From: Codonopsis lanceolata
Lineage: Eukaryota; Streptophyta; Magnoliopsida; Asterales; Campanulaceae
Direction: 5' to 3'
Assembly: GCA_013146195.2 (NCBI GenBank)
Contig: CM028377.1
Coordinates: 2,294,001 to 2,358,000 of the forward strand
Length of the DNA stretch: 64,000 bases
The notes under the pieces are model-generated. The model made no database searches. It worked only from the letters and a program-made list of their open reading frames with translations, and was not told the DNA's origin. The translations under genes were made by a program, and so were the position numbers. The first letter of the stretch is position 1. Every line of letters starts with the position of its first letter. This document shows, piece by piece, positions 49,601-59,947 of the stretch.

Positions 49601-51390
49601 GTATCAACAAAATTAACTTTTCATCTAATAAACCATCCACCATTTATTTAAGGACAAACAAGTAAATTTATCATGATAAAAATAATATTTGTACAAAAAT
49701 AATGTTTAATAAATCTCTCCCCATTGAATAAGGTTAAATATATAATTTATTATTTGATAATAAATTCCATGAATAATAACAAAAAAAATATCATAATAAA
49801 TGATAATATCAAATTAGTAAATTCTATCTCTATCTATCTATTTCTACCAAAAAATTGTGAGTTGTCTCTTAGAAATTAATGTATGGACAAAATTAACCTT
49901 TAATATAATAAATCGTCCACCATTTTTTGAAGGATAAACAAGTAAATTTTTCATAATAATTGATAATGTTTGTAACAAAATAACTCAAAATTTAATAAAT
50001 CACTCACCATTGAATAAGGTCAAATAAGTAAATTTGTTATGAGCTAATCAATAAAATGAATAATTACAAAAAGAACCCTAAATTTAATAAATCACTCACC
50101 ATGGAATAAGGTCAAATAGGTAAATGCTATCTCTATCTATCTATCTTCCTTACTATAAAAGTGTCAGTTGTCTTTTAGAAATTAATGTATGGACAAAATT
50201 AACCTTTCATCTAATAAATCATCCACTGCTTACTTAAGAACAAACAAGTAAATTTATCTTTTTTACAATAAAAATGTGAGTTGTCTCTTAGAAATTGATG
50301 TATGGACAAAATTAACTTTTCATCTAATAAACCATCCACCATTTATTTAAGGACAAACAAGTAAATTTATCATGATAAAAATAATATTTGTACAAAAGTA
50401 ATGCTTAATTAATCACTCCCCATTGTATAAGGTCAAATAAATAATTTATTATTTGCTAATCAATTCCATGAATAATAAGAAAAAAATATCATAATAAATG
50501 ATAATGTCAAATTAGTAAATTCTATCTCTATCAATTTATTTATTTCAACTATAAAATTGTGAGTTATCTTTTAGAAATTAATGTATTGATAAAATTAACC
50601 TTTCATCTAATAAAACATCAACCATTTATTTAAAGACAAATAGGTAAATTTATCATAATAAATGAGAATATTTGTAAACAAATAACCCTAAATTTAATAA
50701 ATCTCTCATCATTGAAGAAGATCAAATAAGTAAATTTTTTACTCCCTCCGTCCCTAAATAATCGTCTGGGTTGACCCGGCGCACAGTTTAAGAAAAAAGT
50801 AATTGACGTGATTATTTAAATTGATTTAATGTGTAGTTTTCTTTAATGTCCATATATATGCGGCCCATAATTAAAGTAGAGTGAAAAAATAAGTGTAAAG
50901 TGGTAAAAATGATGTTCTAAAAAGGTAAGTTTCAAAGTGGACAATTATTTTGGGACGGACAAAAAAGGAAAGGAGGACGATAATTTAAGGATGGAGGGAG
51001 TATGAGCTAATCAATTACATGAATAATTACAAAAAGAACCCTAAATTTAATAAATCACTCACCATTGAATAAGGTCAAATAGGTAAATGTTATCTCTATC
51101 TATCTATCTTCTTTACTATAAAAGTGTGAGTTATCTCTTAGAAATTAATGTATGAATAAAATTAACATTTCGTCTAATAAATCATCCACCATTTATTTAA
51201 GGACAAACAAGTAAATTTATCTTCTTTACTATAAAAGTGTGATTTGTCACTTAGAAATTGATGCATAGACAAAATTAACCTTTCATCTAATAAACCATCC
51301 ACCATTTATTTAAGGACAAACAAGTAAATTTATCATGATAAAAAATAATATTTGTACAAAAGTAATGTTTAATTAATCACTCCCCATAAA
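46644..51390. repeat. Higher-order tandem array inside the Helitron
   Basis: About six and a half copies of the same roughly 705-bp unit as at 12525-16313. TATC blocks at 47047, 47752, 48466, 49170 and 50126 alternate with blocks at 47449, 48160, 48864, 49823 and 50520. One interval (49170-49430) is shortened, and one holds a MITE. Subunits begin CTATAAAAGTGTGAGTTGTC or CTATAAAATTGTGAGTTGTC. Confidence 0.85.
50742..51000. mobile_element. Stowaway-like MITE inside the Helitron array
   Basis: 259 bp, starting CTCCCTCCGTCCCTAAATAA and ending, in reverse, CTCCCTCCATCCTTAAATTA, flanked by TA on both sides (50740-50741 and 51001-51002). Removing it restores the array sequence TAAATTTGTTATGAGC apart from one base. 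No coding capacity. Confidence 0.9.
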
Positions 51391-51681
51391 AATTAGGCCA
51401 AAAAAAGTAAATATCTCATCAAAGCTTCTATCAAATCTCACTTTGGTTTTTTTATGATTAATTTAATTAATAGGAGAAATATACACACACATATATTTAT
51501 GTATGCATATATTTACATATGTATAAATATATAAATATGTATTATTTCTAGTGAAAAATATACATTAAAATTTCATAAAGGACAATTTTATGAAACATAT
51601 ATAGTTTTTTCGTATATAAAAATAATAATTCAAATTAAACAAAAAAAATGAAGACAAAACATTTTACAAAAATAATTAAGA

Positions 51682-51710
51682 ACACGTGCAAGGCACGTGT
51701 ACCTAACTAG
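51682..51710 (+). terminator. Helitron 3' hairpin and CTAG end
   Basis: Perfect 8-bp stem with a 3-base loop, then a 10-base tail ending in CTAG. In Helitrons this structure ends rolling-circle strand transfer. It is not a transcription terminator. Confidence 0.85.
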
Positions 51711-52144
51711 TTCCTTTAAAACCTTCATTAAGAAAATAGTTTTCAAAATTATTCATTGATATTCAAACAACCTCTTTGAGTATCAAGAGAGCTATCTCCC
51801 AAATGGATTTTCGTAAAGGGGAGACAATTACATATTTTGAAAAATTATTTTAATTGGTATCATAAAGCAAAACTCAAAGCTACTATCGATACATTGCAAG
51901 AAATCAATATGGAAATCATTTTAGCAATTAATATCCTTGATCTTCATGTAAAATATATGCTTTGATGTTTATGCATTTTCAGAAAAATATCTTAAAACGT
52001 TTCTACTCTATAGTGCAAGAATAATTTTCAAAAATATTTTCTTGGCCTGATCATCAATTATATCTCATAATTACCTCAAATGTTTTCCTATTGCTTTGTA
52101 TTCGTACTTTCATTTATCGAGTCTGTAGATACTTAGCAATAGAT
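51711..52144. other. No gene recognised
   Basis: AT-rich flank of the Helitron up to the plastid fragment. All frames are closed by stops and no repeat ends were seen. Confidence 0.5.
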
Positions 52145-52248
52145 ACAAGAAGGGAGTTCTGTAAAAGCAACCGGAAGAATTGCTCAAATACCTGTGAGTG
52201 AGGCCTATTTGGGTCGTGTTATAAACGCCCTGGCTAAACCTATTGATG
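52145..52248 (+). pseudogene. atpA: Nuclear plastid DNA fragment of atpA
   Basis: The plus strand reads [20 protein letters not shown] and then [15 protein letters not shown] without a stop, which matches the plastid ATP synthase CF1 alpha subunit near residue 100. The match starts and ends abruptly; the next codon after ID leaves the gene. At 104 bp with no promoter it is a transferred plastid scrap, not a gene. The unbroken frame suggests a fairly recent or lucky insertion. Confidence 0.85.
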
Positions 52249-52351
52249 ACTATACTTAAGCCATCACATGTAAATTCACCTTAGAGCATGTCTTGTGATA
52301 AAATGATCATTCATTGATATGCATGTTATTACTAAGATCTGAATATATGCT

Positions 52352-53530
52352 TTAAAACCTTTCTACATATGTCAATTTGGTAATGGCCCCAAGCAAATTG
52401 AAGGAGATTGTTAAGAATATCTACTTGCATATTCCAACACATTGATTGGATTGTTCTCATTGCAACAACATGATTCAAGAGTGGCTAAATGGGTTGTTTA
52501 CCGGTTAGTGTGGAAACTCATTGAACATGTTATAGGTCTTAGATTGAGTATTTGTCCTTATACATATTCCAGTCTTTGTCCTACCTCTGACGACACTAGT
52601 ACTCAATTAGTCGATTAATGTAACTAATGCTTTTATTTTTTATTTTTTCAAGGTTGGAGGGGTCATAGACCATACCCTAACCCTTAATATTATTATTAAT
52701 GGCTTTGAAGGGCTACAAGTATTTTGATAGTGCCACTAGGCTAGAACAATGGTGGCACTTGTGAGGCTTGACTTTTGGCTAGAATAACGGTGCCTCCGGT
52801 GAGGCTTGAGCAACAATGGCTTTCGGCTCGAACAAAGATACCTCTAGTGAGACTTGAGCAATAGTGTCTTCGGTGAGACTTGAACACTTGACCTCTCTGT
52901 TAAAAGAAGTGAGCGGTACCAGTTGAGCTAGATTGAGTTTTTAAAAGCTTTCTATAAATGTAAATTTGGTAATGGTCCCAAGAAAATATGAGGAGATTGT
53001 TGAGAATATGCATGTGCAACATATCTGCTATCTACTTGCATATTCCAACACATTGATTGGCTTGTTCCCACTACAACAGCTAGCATGATTCAAGAGTGGT
53101 TAAATGGGTTGTTTACCTGTTATTGTGGAAACTTATTGAACCTGCTATAGGTCTTAGATTGAGTCTTTGTCCTTGTATATATTCCAGTCTTTGTCCTACC
53201 TTTGACGACACCAGTACTCAATTAGTCGATTAATGTGACTAATGATTTTTTTTATTTTTTCAAGGTTGGAGGGGTCATAGACCATACCACAACCCTTAAT
53301 ATTATTATTAATGCCTTTGAAGGGTTAAAAGTATTTTGATAGTGCCATTAGGCTAGAACAATGGTGACTCTTGTGAGGCTTCAGCAATAGTGCCTTTCGG
53401 CTATAATAACGGTGCCTCTTGTGAAGCTTGAGCAACAATGGCTTTCGGCTCGAACAAAGATGCCTCCGGTGAGACTTGAGCAATAGTGTCTTCAGTGAGA
53501 CTTGAACACTCAACCTCTCCGTTAAGATAA
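52352..53530. repeat. Tandem duplication with 589-bp period, including a SINE
   Basis: Copy one starts TTAAAACCTTTCTAC near 52353 and copy two TTAAAAGCTTTCTAT at 52941. Both share GCATATTCCAACACATTGAT, GATTCAAGAGTGG and GTCTTTGTCCTACC, and both hold a reverse-strand SINE. Copy two has extra bases near 53010. Copies differ at about one base in ten by eye. Confidence 0.8.
52631..52936 (-). mobile_element. tRNA-derived SINE, copy 1 (head cut)
   Basis: Reverse strand begins TAGCTCAACTGGTACC (A box), then GTGTTCAAGTCTCACC (B box), internally repeated GGC(T)TCGAGC-like words, and an A-rich tail read as TTTTATTTTTTATTTTTTC on the plus strand. The first bases of the head end at the duplication breakpoint. 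RNA polymerase III transcription would use the two boxes. Confidence 0.65.
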
Positions 53531-53563
53531 ATGAGCTGTACCGGTTGAGCTAGAGCTCTTTGG
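53244..53563 (-). mobile_element. tRNA-derived SINE, copy 2 (complete)
   Basis: 320 bp flanked by the 13-bp duplication TAATGTGACTAAT (53231-53243 and 53564-53576). Reverse strand: CCAAAGAGCTC, A box TAGCTCAACCGGTA, B box TGTTCAAGTCTCA, a body with three or four repeats of a roughly 35-bp unit (words GAAGACACTATTGCTCAAGT and GAGCCGAAAGCCATTGTTGC), and an A-rich tail. The A box resembles tRNA TAGCTCAGTTGG. Confidence 0.8.
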
Positions 53564-53576
53564 TAATGTGACTAAT

Positions 53577-54883
53577 ACCTAGTTCAACACTCCATTAGAT
53601 TTCAAAGAAGCATATATCTCCTATATATGTCGTGCTCCAAGACTAATGCTCTAAAGAAATTACTAAACATAGAGGAACCAGCAGATCTTCATGATAGCTT
53701 TGAAGATTCACATCTATGTCCGTGCCTTCATTATTATCGAATGGACATTCCTCGTTTATGTCTTGATCTCGATCTTCAGCCAAGAAATAAAGAACTTATC
53801 ACAACTTCAGGTCTGCATGTCATGTCAAATCAAATGACCTTAACTTCGGATACATTCAAGACGTACATAAGTTCTTCATGCAATCTTTTAACCAATGGAT
53901 CAATCAATGCATCACACTCCAACGAGGTTAGAAATCTTCTCAAGTCTCAATCGATCTATCACCTTCTCATCCTATACAAGTAACCTCTCATCACTTCTCG
54001 AATATGGGATGCACCTGGTGGAAAACACACCGTGCTTTCATAGTGTAAAAAGAAGACAAGTGTTCGTGCCTCCAGCTAATTCAAAAGAACACTTGTGTAA
54101 GAGAAAGCGTGCAGAATTTCATAAGGCAAAAGAACTCAGTGCTTAGTCAAGAACTTCTTTCTTGATTTGAGATCTTTCTTACTTTGAAAGACGCAGTCTC
54201 TTCTATGCATAGACTCCATATCTATTGCAAAAGATTAATCACTTCATAGTGATGTTGAAGAACGCTGCTAATCCCTATCACATTCATACCAACAGACTTG
54301 TACTGTGTTGTAAGGCCTATTGGTTGTGTGATATTGAGTCGTCCAAGAGGGTCGACTCCTTAGAACTCATTTGTTCTATTACTTTCTAGTTGAACAACCA
54401 ATAATATTCTCTTCTCACATGACTTTAGCCATCTCATATCTATATTCCCACCGAAGGTTTTTGGAATGACATGGTTAAGACTTTTTGTATAAAACTTCTC
54501 TTTCCCTTCACCCCTTCCTTTCCTTGAATCCCCGCAGGGAAGCTTAGGTTAGAGAGTCTAGGTTGATGTACTAAGCATGTTTACCATTTGATAAACATCT
54601 GCTAAAGTCTTAAATATAAAATCAATTTTCTACATTCAGCGTTTGCTTCTCTTGCCTACTCCTCCATTTCTTTTCTTGAATGCTCCCTGCTTATGGAATT
54701 GTAAAATCATATCTTATGGAGTTATAAGTCTTCAGTTGATATGTAACTTAGTTCATTCATCATACTGTGAGAACCCTGCTTTGCTGTCCCTTCATTAATA
54801 AAACGAGTGGTCTCAAAACTTAAGCGTGTGGAATGCGCTAGGCCTCGTCGTGGACTCTAAAAAATGTGTTAGTAGAGTTGTCA
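53577..54883. other. No gene recognised; one unassigned 118-residue frame
   Basis: The frame at 53627-53983 (+) starts MSCSKTNALKKLLNIEEPAD and has no domain I recognise. A second at 53895-54146 ends with a basic stretch (KEHLCKRKRAEFHKAKELSA). Neither has splice or promoter support. The rest shows no repeat ends. Confidence 0.3.
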
Positions 54884-57592
54884 TGTGGCACCCCGACCCG
54901 GACCCCAATGCGAGATCCCAAGTCGGACCGCCCAAATAAACACAAGTAAGCATGCGCAAGTAGGATTATAAAATTCATTTGGCGCAACATCGCATACAAT
55001 TAACAACTCGGCTACACTTGGGCGGAAAAATAACTCAAAATAAACAAGTCATCGGCGACGTTACAGCCGGAACCCAACAACTACTCCTACAATTATAACA
55101 CATGCATAATATAACCTCAACGGCCACAACATGCCGGAGACAACAACAACAACAATATCATAAAAGAGTGTTAAGCGGAAGAAAATGTAATGAACCAATA
55201 CTATATAAACAAGCTCGACATATAAGTCGGCACACAAAAGATTATAAGTCTTAAGTATTCAAGTTATACTACAACAACAACCCAAAGACAAGTCTAAGTG
55301 ACTTGCTTCCCAACGTCCTTGCCAAAACAAAAGACTAGCTACCAATCCCAAAAGAACAACCTTCTAGCTCGCAAGCAACGAAATGCGGGTATGGCGAATC
55401 TAGCGTGAACCGTCTCCTTGGCTCGGATCTAAGGAAAACAAAACAAACAAATAGGGTAAGTCATAAAGACTTAGTAAGTTACAAAAAATGCATGTTCATG
55501 TTATAGAATGGCATTTATCACAATTATGGTGTACATGATCATCATATAGCACTTAGCACATTGTTCACGTAAGTGCGTAAAATAAATCATACAAGTAGGA
55601 TATGATATAGTCACGGCCGCTTCGTAGCTCCTGCAATAAACTTTGTTACTGGTTCGTGCCATCGATGTTTTGTGAATTCATCGACTCGTATCGAGAACCT
55701 ACTAGATTTAATTAGCAAGCCAATGGCGCACGTATTGTTATGACAAAGGGGCTACTTCCCCACTGCGGCCCACAAGTGAGGCGTGTGTGAGGTCCCAGGT
55801 ACGACGATCCATAGCGATCACGAATCTCGCAATTCGTGAAGGCGATGTATCGTCCCACCCTGACGTAATAAACAAACCAAATAATGTCAGCTGGACTCAA
55901 TGTGATGCACAAGTAGATATTTACTCGTCATAAAACAATTAAGGATCGAATTCGACAAGAGCGAACTCACCCGACCAAGTAAGTTATTAATCTCTACCAT
56001 AAATCATGTCAAGACAATTAATTGCTCAAAACCAAACATTCATAACAACTTGTTTGCAACAATTAGGCTAAACTTTTATTTGAGTAAACCCAATCAAACG
56101 ATGTCCAAACTTCGTAGGGATCGAAACTAGTGTTCAACATGTTCAAATCTTCCCTAGAGTCGACTCTGTTGAGTCTTTACTATAAATTCCTAATTTTGGA
56201 GAAATTGAAGCTATGTGCTTCATAACCCAACCTAGGTCATTTCTAAGTTCAACTAGGTTATAAATTCACCAAGGCATTGCAATATATTTCACATTCATCA
56301 TAGAGTCCAATTTTGAGGATAAATTTCATAACAACATACCAACACATCGTATAGGCTATAATTAGGGCATTCTCATATAGCACCACTTCAAGCAACTCAT
56401 AACATGAATGTATCTAACATGTTCATAATCTCAAATAGACAAGATGAAAGAGTATTACAATCTTTGATAGTCATGAAATCATACTATACATGCTTCTAAC
56501 AAGCTCATTCTTTCAAAACACAAGATGAAGGCATAAAAAGCATATATGTGACCTCATTGACCTCATACATCATAAGCTTTGTTTCCTTAGGGTCAATGAG
56601 AACTTAAAACAAAGAAGAAGAGAAGTAACTTACCTTCAAACTCCAATCAAGAAAGAAAAACGAGAAAGTAATCGGTTGGAAGTAATCTACTCGACGAGCT
56701 CTTCGATTCTATAGCTAGGGCTTGAGCAATGAAGAAGAGGAATGAAGGACGGCCAAGGGGAAAGCTTCAAGAAGCCATGGGAACCCTCAAGAACTCTCTC
56801 TCTCTCACGTTTTTGAAAAATCCTTCAGCGAATGACGAGTCCCAAGGTTGAATCGTGGTGTTAGTGAAGTCAAAAGTCTAGTGGGACAAGTGTCACAACA
56901 ATGTGGTCCCTTTTTAATCTGATTTTGGTTTAATGATCCAACTATAACACTCACTTATCCACTCTTAAAATATTTTAATGATGTTAGGGTATAAGTAATG
57001 AGGGTTAGGGAGGTTTAGGTGGGGTTTAGAAAGAGTTTTGGATAGGGGTTTAGTAAGGGTACGATCGTAATCGACCGTCGATGCAGAAAATCATCGTTTT
57101 TCCGGAAATCGTCTTTGTTCGGTTGTGGAGGCCGAACCTCCTTCATAATGTTTGGTTCTTGTGGCTGAACAATGCCCAAAATGTTCGGTTGGCATGGTGG
57201 AACGATTCCTCAGGCCATACGTTAGGTCAAACAGGTCCAGATTTGCACGTATAACGCGTATAAGGCATAAACAACTCAAAGAAGCAATGGAATGAGTACC
57301 AAGGGTCTTAAAACAATGATAAAAGTCTCTCAAGGTCTTGGCTAAGTCTAAAAGATCAAAGCCCGAGCAAGAACAAGCCAAACTAGAGCATGCAAGGCAA
57401 TAGGCGTTCGATACGGCAATTATGGCTCGATCAAGGAATGCAATCAAGTCAAACATGTTAGGGATACTACTAGCATGTTAAATACACCTTCTAATCATGA
57501 TAAACAAGTATAGAGGACAAGTTATACAAGTAGGTTTCGGGTTCTCACGAGGCAAGCACACAATGCTCATGCAAGAATTCCGGGGTGTTACA
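54884..57592 (-). mobile_element. 3' LTR of element C
   Basis: 2709 bp; reverse strand TGTAACACCCCGGAATTC to GGGGTGCCACA. Three 21-bp modules spaced 33 bp apart lie at 57117-57137, 57150-57170 and 57183-57203, each starting GTTCGG or GTTTGG and ending GAAC. The hairpin GAATTC-GACAAGAGC-GAACTC lies near 55950. Pol reads on 30 or more codons into it. Confidence 0.9.
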
Positions 57593-59947
57593 CTCTCCTC
57601 CTTAAGGAATTTAGTCCCTAAATTCTTACCAAGTCCATCGAACAAATGTGGATGCTTCTCGCGCATCTCCGCTTCCGTTTCCCAAGTCGCTTCCTCAATG
57701 TTGTGATTCCTCCAGAGGACTTTAACTAAGGGAATTTTCTTGGTTCGTAGCACTTGCTCTTTGGTATCCAAAATCTTCACGGGCTTTTCAACATAGGACA
57801 TATCCGGCTCAAATGTTATCTCCTCATATTCAAGTACATGGGATTCATCCCTCATATACTTTCGCAACATAGAAACATGGAAGACATTATGAATCTCCGA
57901 AAGTGAAGGTGGCAATGCAATTCGATACGCTAAGGACCCAACTCTCTCAAGAATCTCGAACGGGCCAATGTATCTCGGTGTAAGCTTCCCTTTCTTGCCG
58001 AATCTCTTTGTACCCCTTCTTGGTGACACCTTCAAGAATACGTAGTCTCCCACTTGAAACTCAAGATCCCTTCTACGATTATCCGTGTAACTCTTTTGTC
58101 GACTTTGAGCGGTGCGTAGTCTATCTCTAATCAACTTCACGCTCTCAACTGACTGTTGCACTAATTCGGAACCCCAAAGTTTTGCCTCTCCAACTTCGTC
58201 CCAACAAATTGGTGATCTACACTTACGCCCATACAATGCTTCATACAACGCCATCTTAATGCTCTTTTGATAGCTATTATTATACGCAAACTCCGCCAAG
58301 GGTAAATGAGAATCCCAACTTCCTTTAAAATCCACGGCACAAGCTCGAAGCATATCCTCCAAAATCTGAATCAACCGCTCAGACTGACCATCCGTTTGAG
58401 GATGAAAAGCTGTACTGAAGTCTAATCTGGTCCCCAAAGCCTCTTGCAACGATTGCCAAAATTTGGATGTGAACCTCGGATCTCTATCGGACACAATACT
58501 CACTGGTACGCCATGAAGTCTCACGATCTCCTGAATGTATAAGGCTGCCAACTGAGTCAATGAATAAGTGATCGCAATCGGGATGAAGTGTGCAGACTTA
58601 GTCAATCTGTCAATTATAACCCAAACTGCATTAAACCCTCTACGCGTGCGCGGTAACCCTGTCACAAAATCCATAGTAATAAACTCCCATTTCCATTCAA
58701 GAATCTCAAGTGGTTGTAGAAATCCTGCAGGCCTTTGATGTTCAGCCTTAACCTGTTGGCAAGTCAAGCATCTCGATACATACTCCGCAATTTCCCTCTT
58801 CATGCCTTTCCACCAAAATTGTCGTTTCAAATCTAAGTACATCTTCGTGCTCCCCGAGTGAATGGTGTATCTCGTTTTATGAGCCTCATCATGAACTTGC
58901 CTTTTCAATTCATCGTTGGTAGGAACACAAATTCTTCCTCGAAACGTCAAAGTACCCTCGTTATTAATCACAAAATCAGGTGATAAATTCTCAGCCAAGC
59001 CATCAATAATTTTCTTCAACTCCGGATCATTCCCTTGCGCTTCTTTAATTTTCCCAAATAGAACTGGCGTAGCACGAACATTCGCAAAAATTACGCCTCT
59101 ATCAAAAATGCTAGGACCCCAATCTCGCAAATCTTCCAACATCTTCCATTCTCTAACCATCATACAAGACATGTGAACTTTCCTACTCAAGGCATCCGCT
59201 ACTACATTTGCCTTCCCCGGATGGTACAAGATAGTACAATCATGATCTTTTAATTTCTCCATCCATCTTCTTTGCCTCATGTTCAACTCCTTTTGAGAAA
59301 ACAAATACTTCAAGCTTTTGTGGTCGGTGAAAACCTCAAACTTAGCCCCATACAAGTAGTGCTTCCATTTATGCAACGCAAAAATAATCGCAGCCAACTC
59401 CAAATCGTGTGTCGGGTAATTCTGCTCATGAGTAGACAACTTCCTCGACGCATAGGCGATAACTCTACCATTTTGCATCAGCACACAACCCAAACCTTCC
59501 TTAGAAGCATCACTATAGATCACAAAATTATCTCCTCCATTAGGCAAGGCTAAAATAGGTGCCGACGTCAACCGCTTCTTAAGCTCTTGGAAACTAGCCT
59601 CACATTTCTCGCTCCAAACAAATGGTGTATTCTTTTGTGTCAATCTAGTCATAGGAGTCACAATTCGAGAAAATCCCTCAATAAATCTCCGGTAATAACC
59701 CGCTAGACCCAAGAAACTCCGAACCTCGGTAACTGAACTAGGTCTCTTCCAATTCATCACCGCTTTAACCTTAGAAGGATCAACGGCTATCCCAGCGCTA
59801 GAAACTATATGCCCCAAAAATGATACTTCCTCAAGCCAAAAAGCTCATTTACTAAACTTCGCATAAAGTTGTTTCTCCCGAAGAATAGACAAGACAATCC
59901 TCAAGTGTTTCTCATGCTCCTCCCGAGATTTCGAATACACTAAGATA
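57478..59947 (-). pseudogene. Reverse transcriptase end, RNase H, integrase and chromodomain of element C
   Basis: The frame re-enters at FVVVFIDDILVYSKSREEHE (about 59970-59900), keeps the catalytic FIDD, then meets one TGA (about 59848) in FSK*AFWLEE, where A and B have Cys. From 59817 the frame is open for 779 residues: RNase H (VIYSDASKEGLGCVLM, ASRKLSTHEQNYPTHDLELA), zinc finger (HSGSTKMYLDLKRQFWW, RCLTCQQVKAEH), integrase with all three acids (MDFVTGLPRTRRGFNA, VSDRDPRFTSKF, SERLIQILEDML) and the chromodomain (YVEKPVKILDTKEQVLRTKK, WRNHNIEEATWE). The stop found in element A after GTKFL is lost, so the frame crosses the polypurine tract into the LTR. Confidence 0.9.
57593..57606 (-). promoter_or_regulatory. 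Polypurine tract of element C
   Basis: Reverse strand TTAAGGAGGAGAG directly before the LTR start TGTAACACC. It is coding here because the pol frame has no stop before it. Confidence 0.8.

Larger units (their letters stand above)
46644..51710 (+). mobile_element. Non-autonomous Helitron with internal tandem array
   Basis: The 5' end is TCTTCTTGACTATAAAAGTG after an A (46643). The 3' end is a perfect 8-bp hairpin, ACACGTGC-AAG-GCACGTGT (51682-51700), then ACCTAACTAG, ten bases to the CTAG terminus, followed by T. TC start, hairpin, CTRR end and A/T insertion site all fit plant Helitrons. Rep/helicase genes are absent. Most of the length is the 705-bp tandem array; only the last 320 bp are single copy. 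The 5' end resembles the subunit starts inside the array. Confidence 0.8.

Noticed and set aside
52860..52936. A functional tRNA gene on the minus strand
   Set aside because: A and B boxes are present, but the acceptor stem and anticodon arm do not form; it is the head of a SINE.
53627..53983. 118-residue frame as a gene
   Set aside because: No recognisable domain and no promoter or splice evidence; kept only as a note in the region entry.
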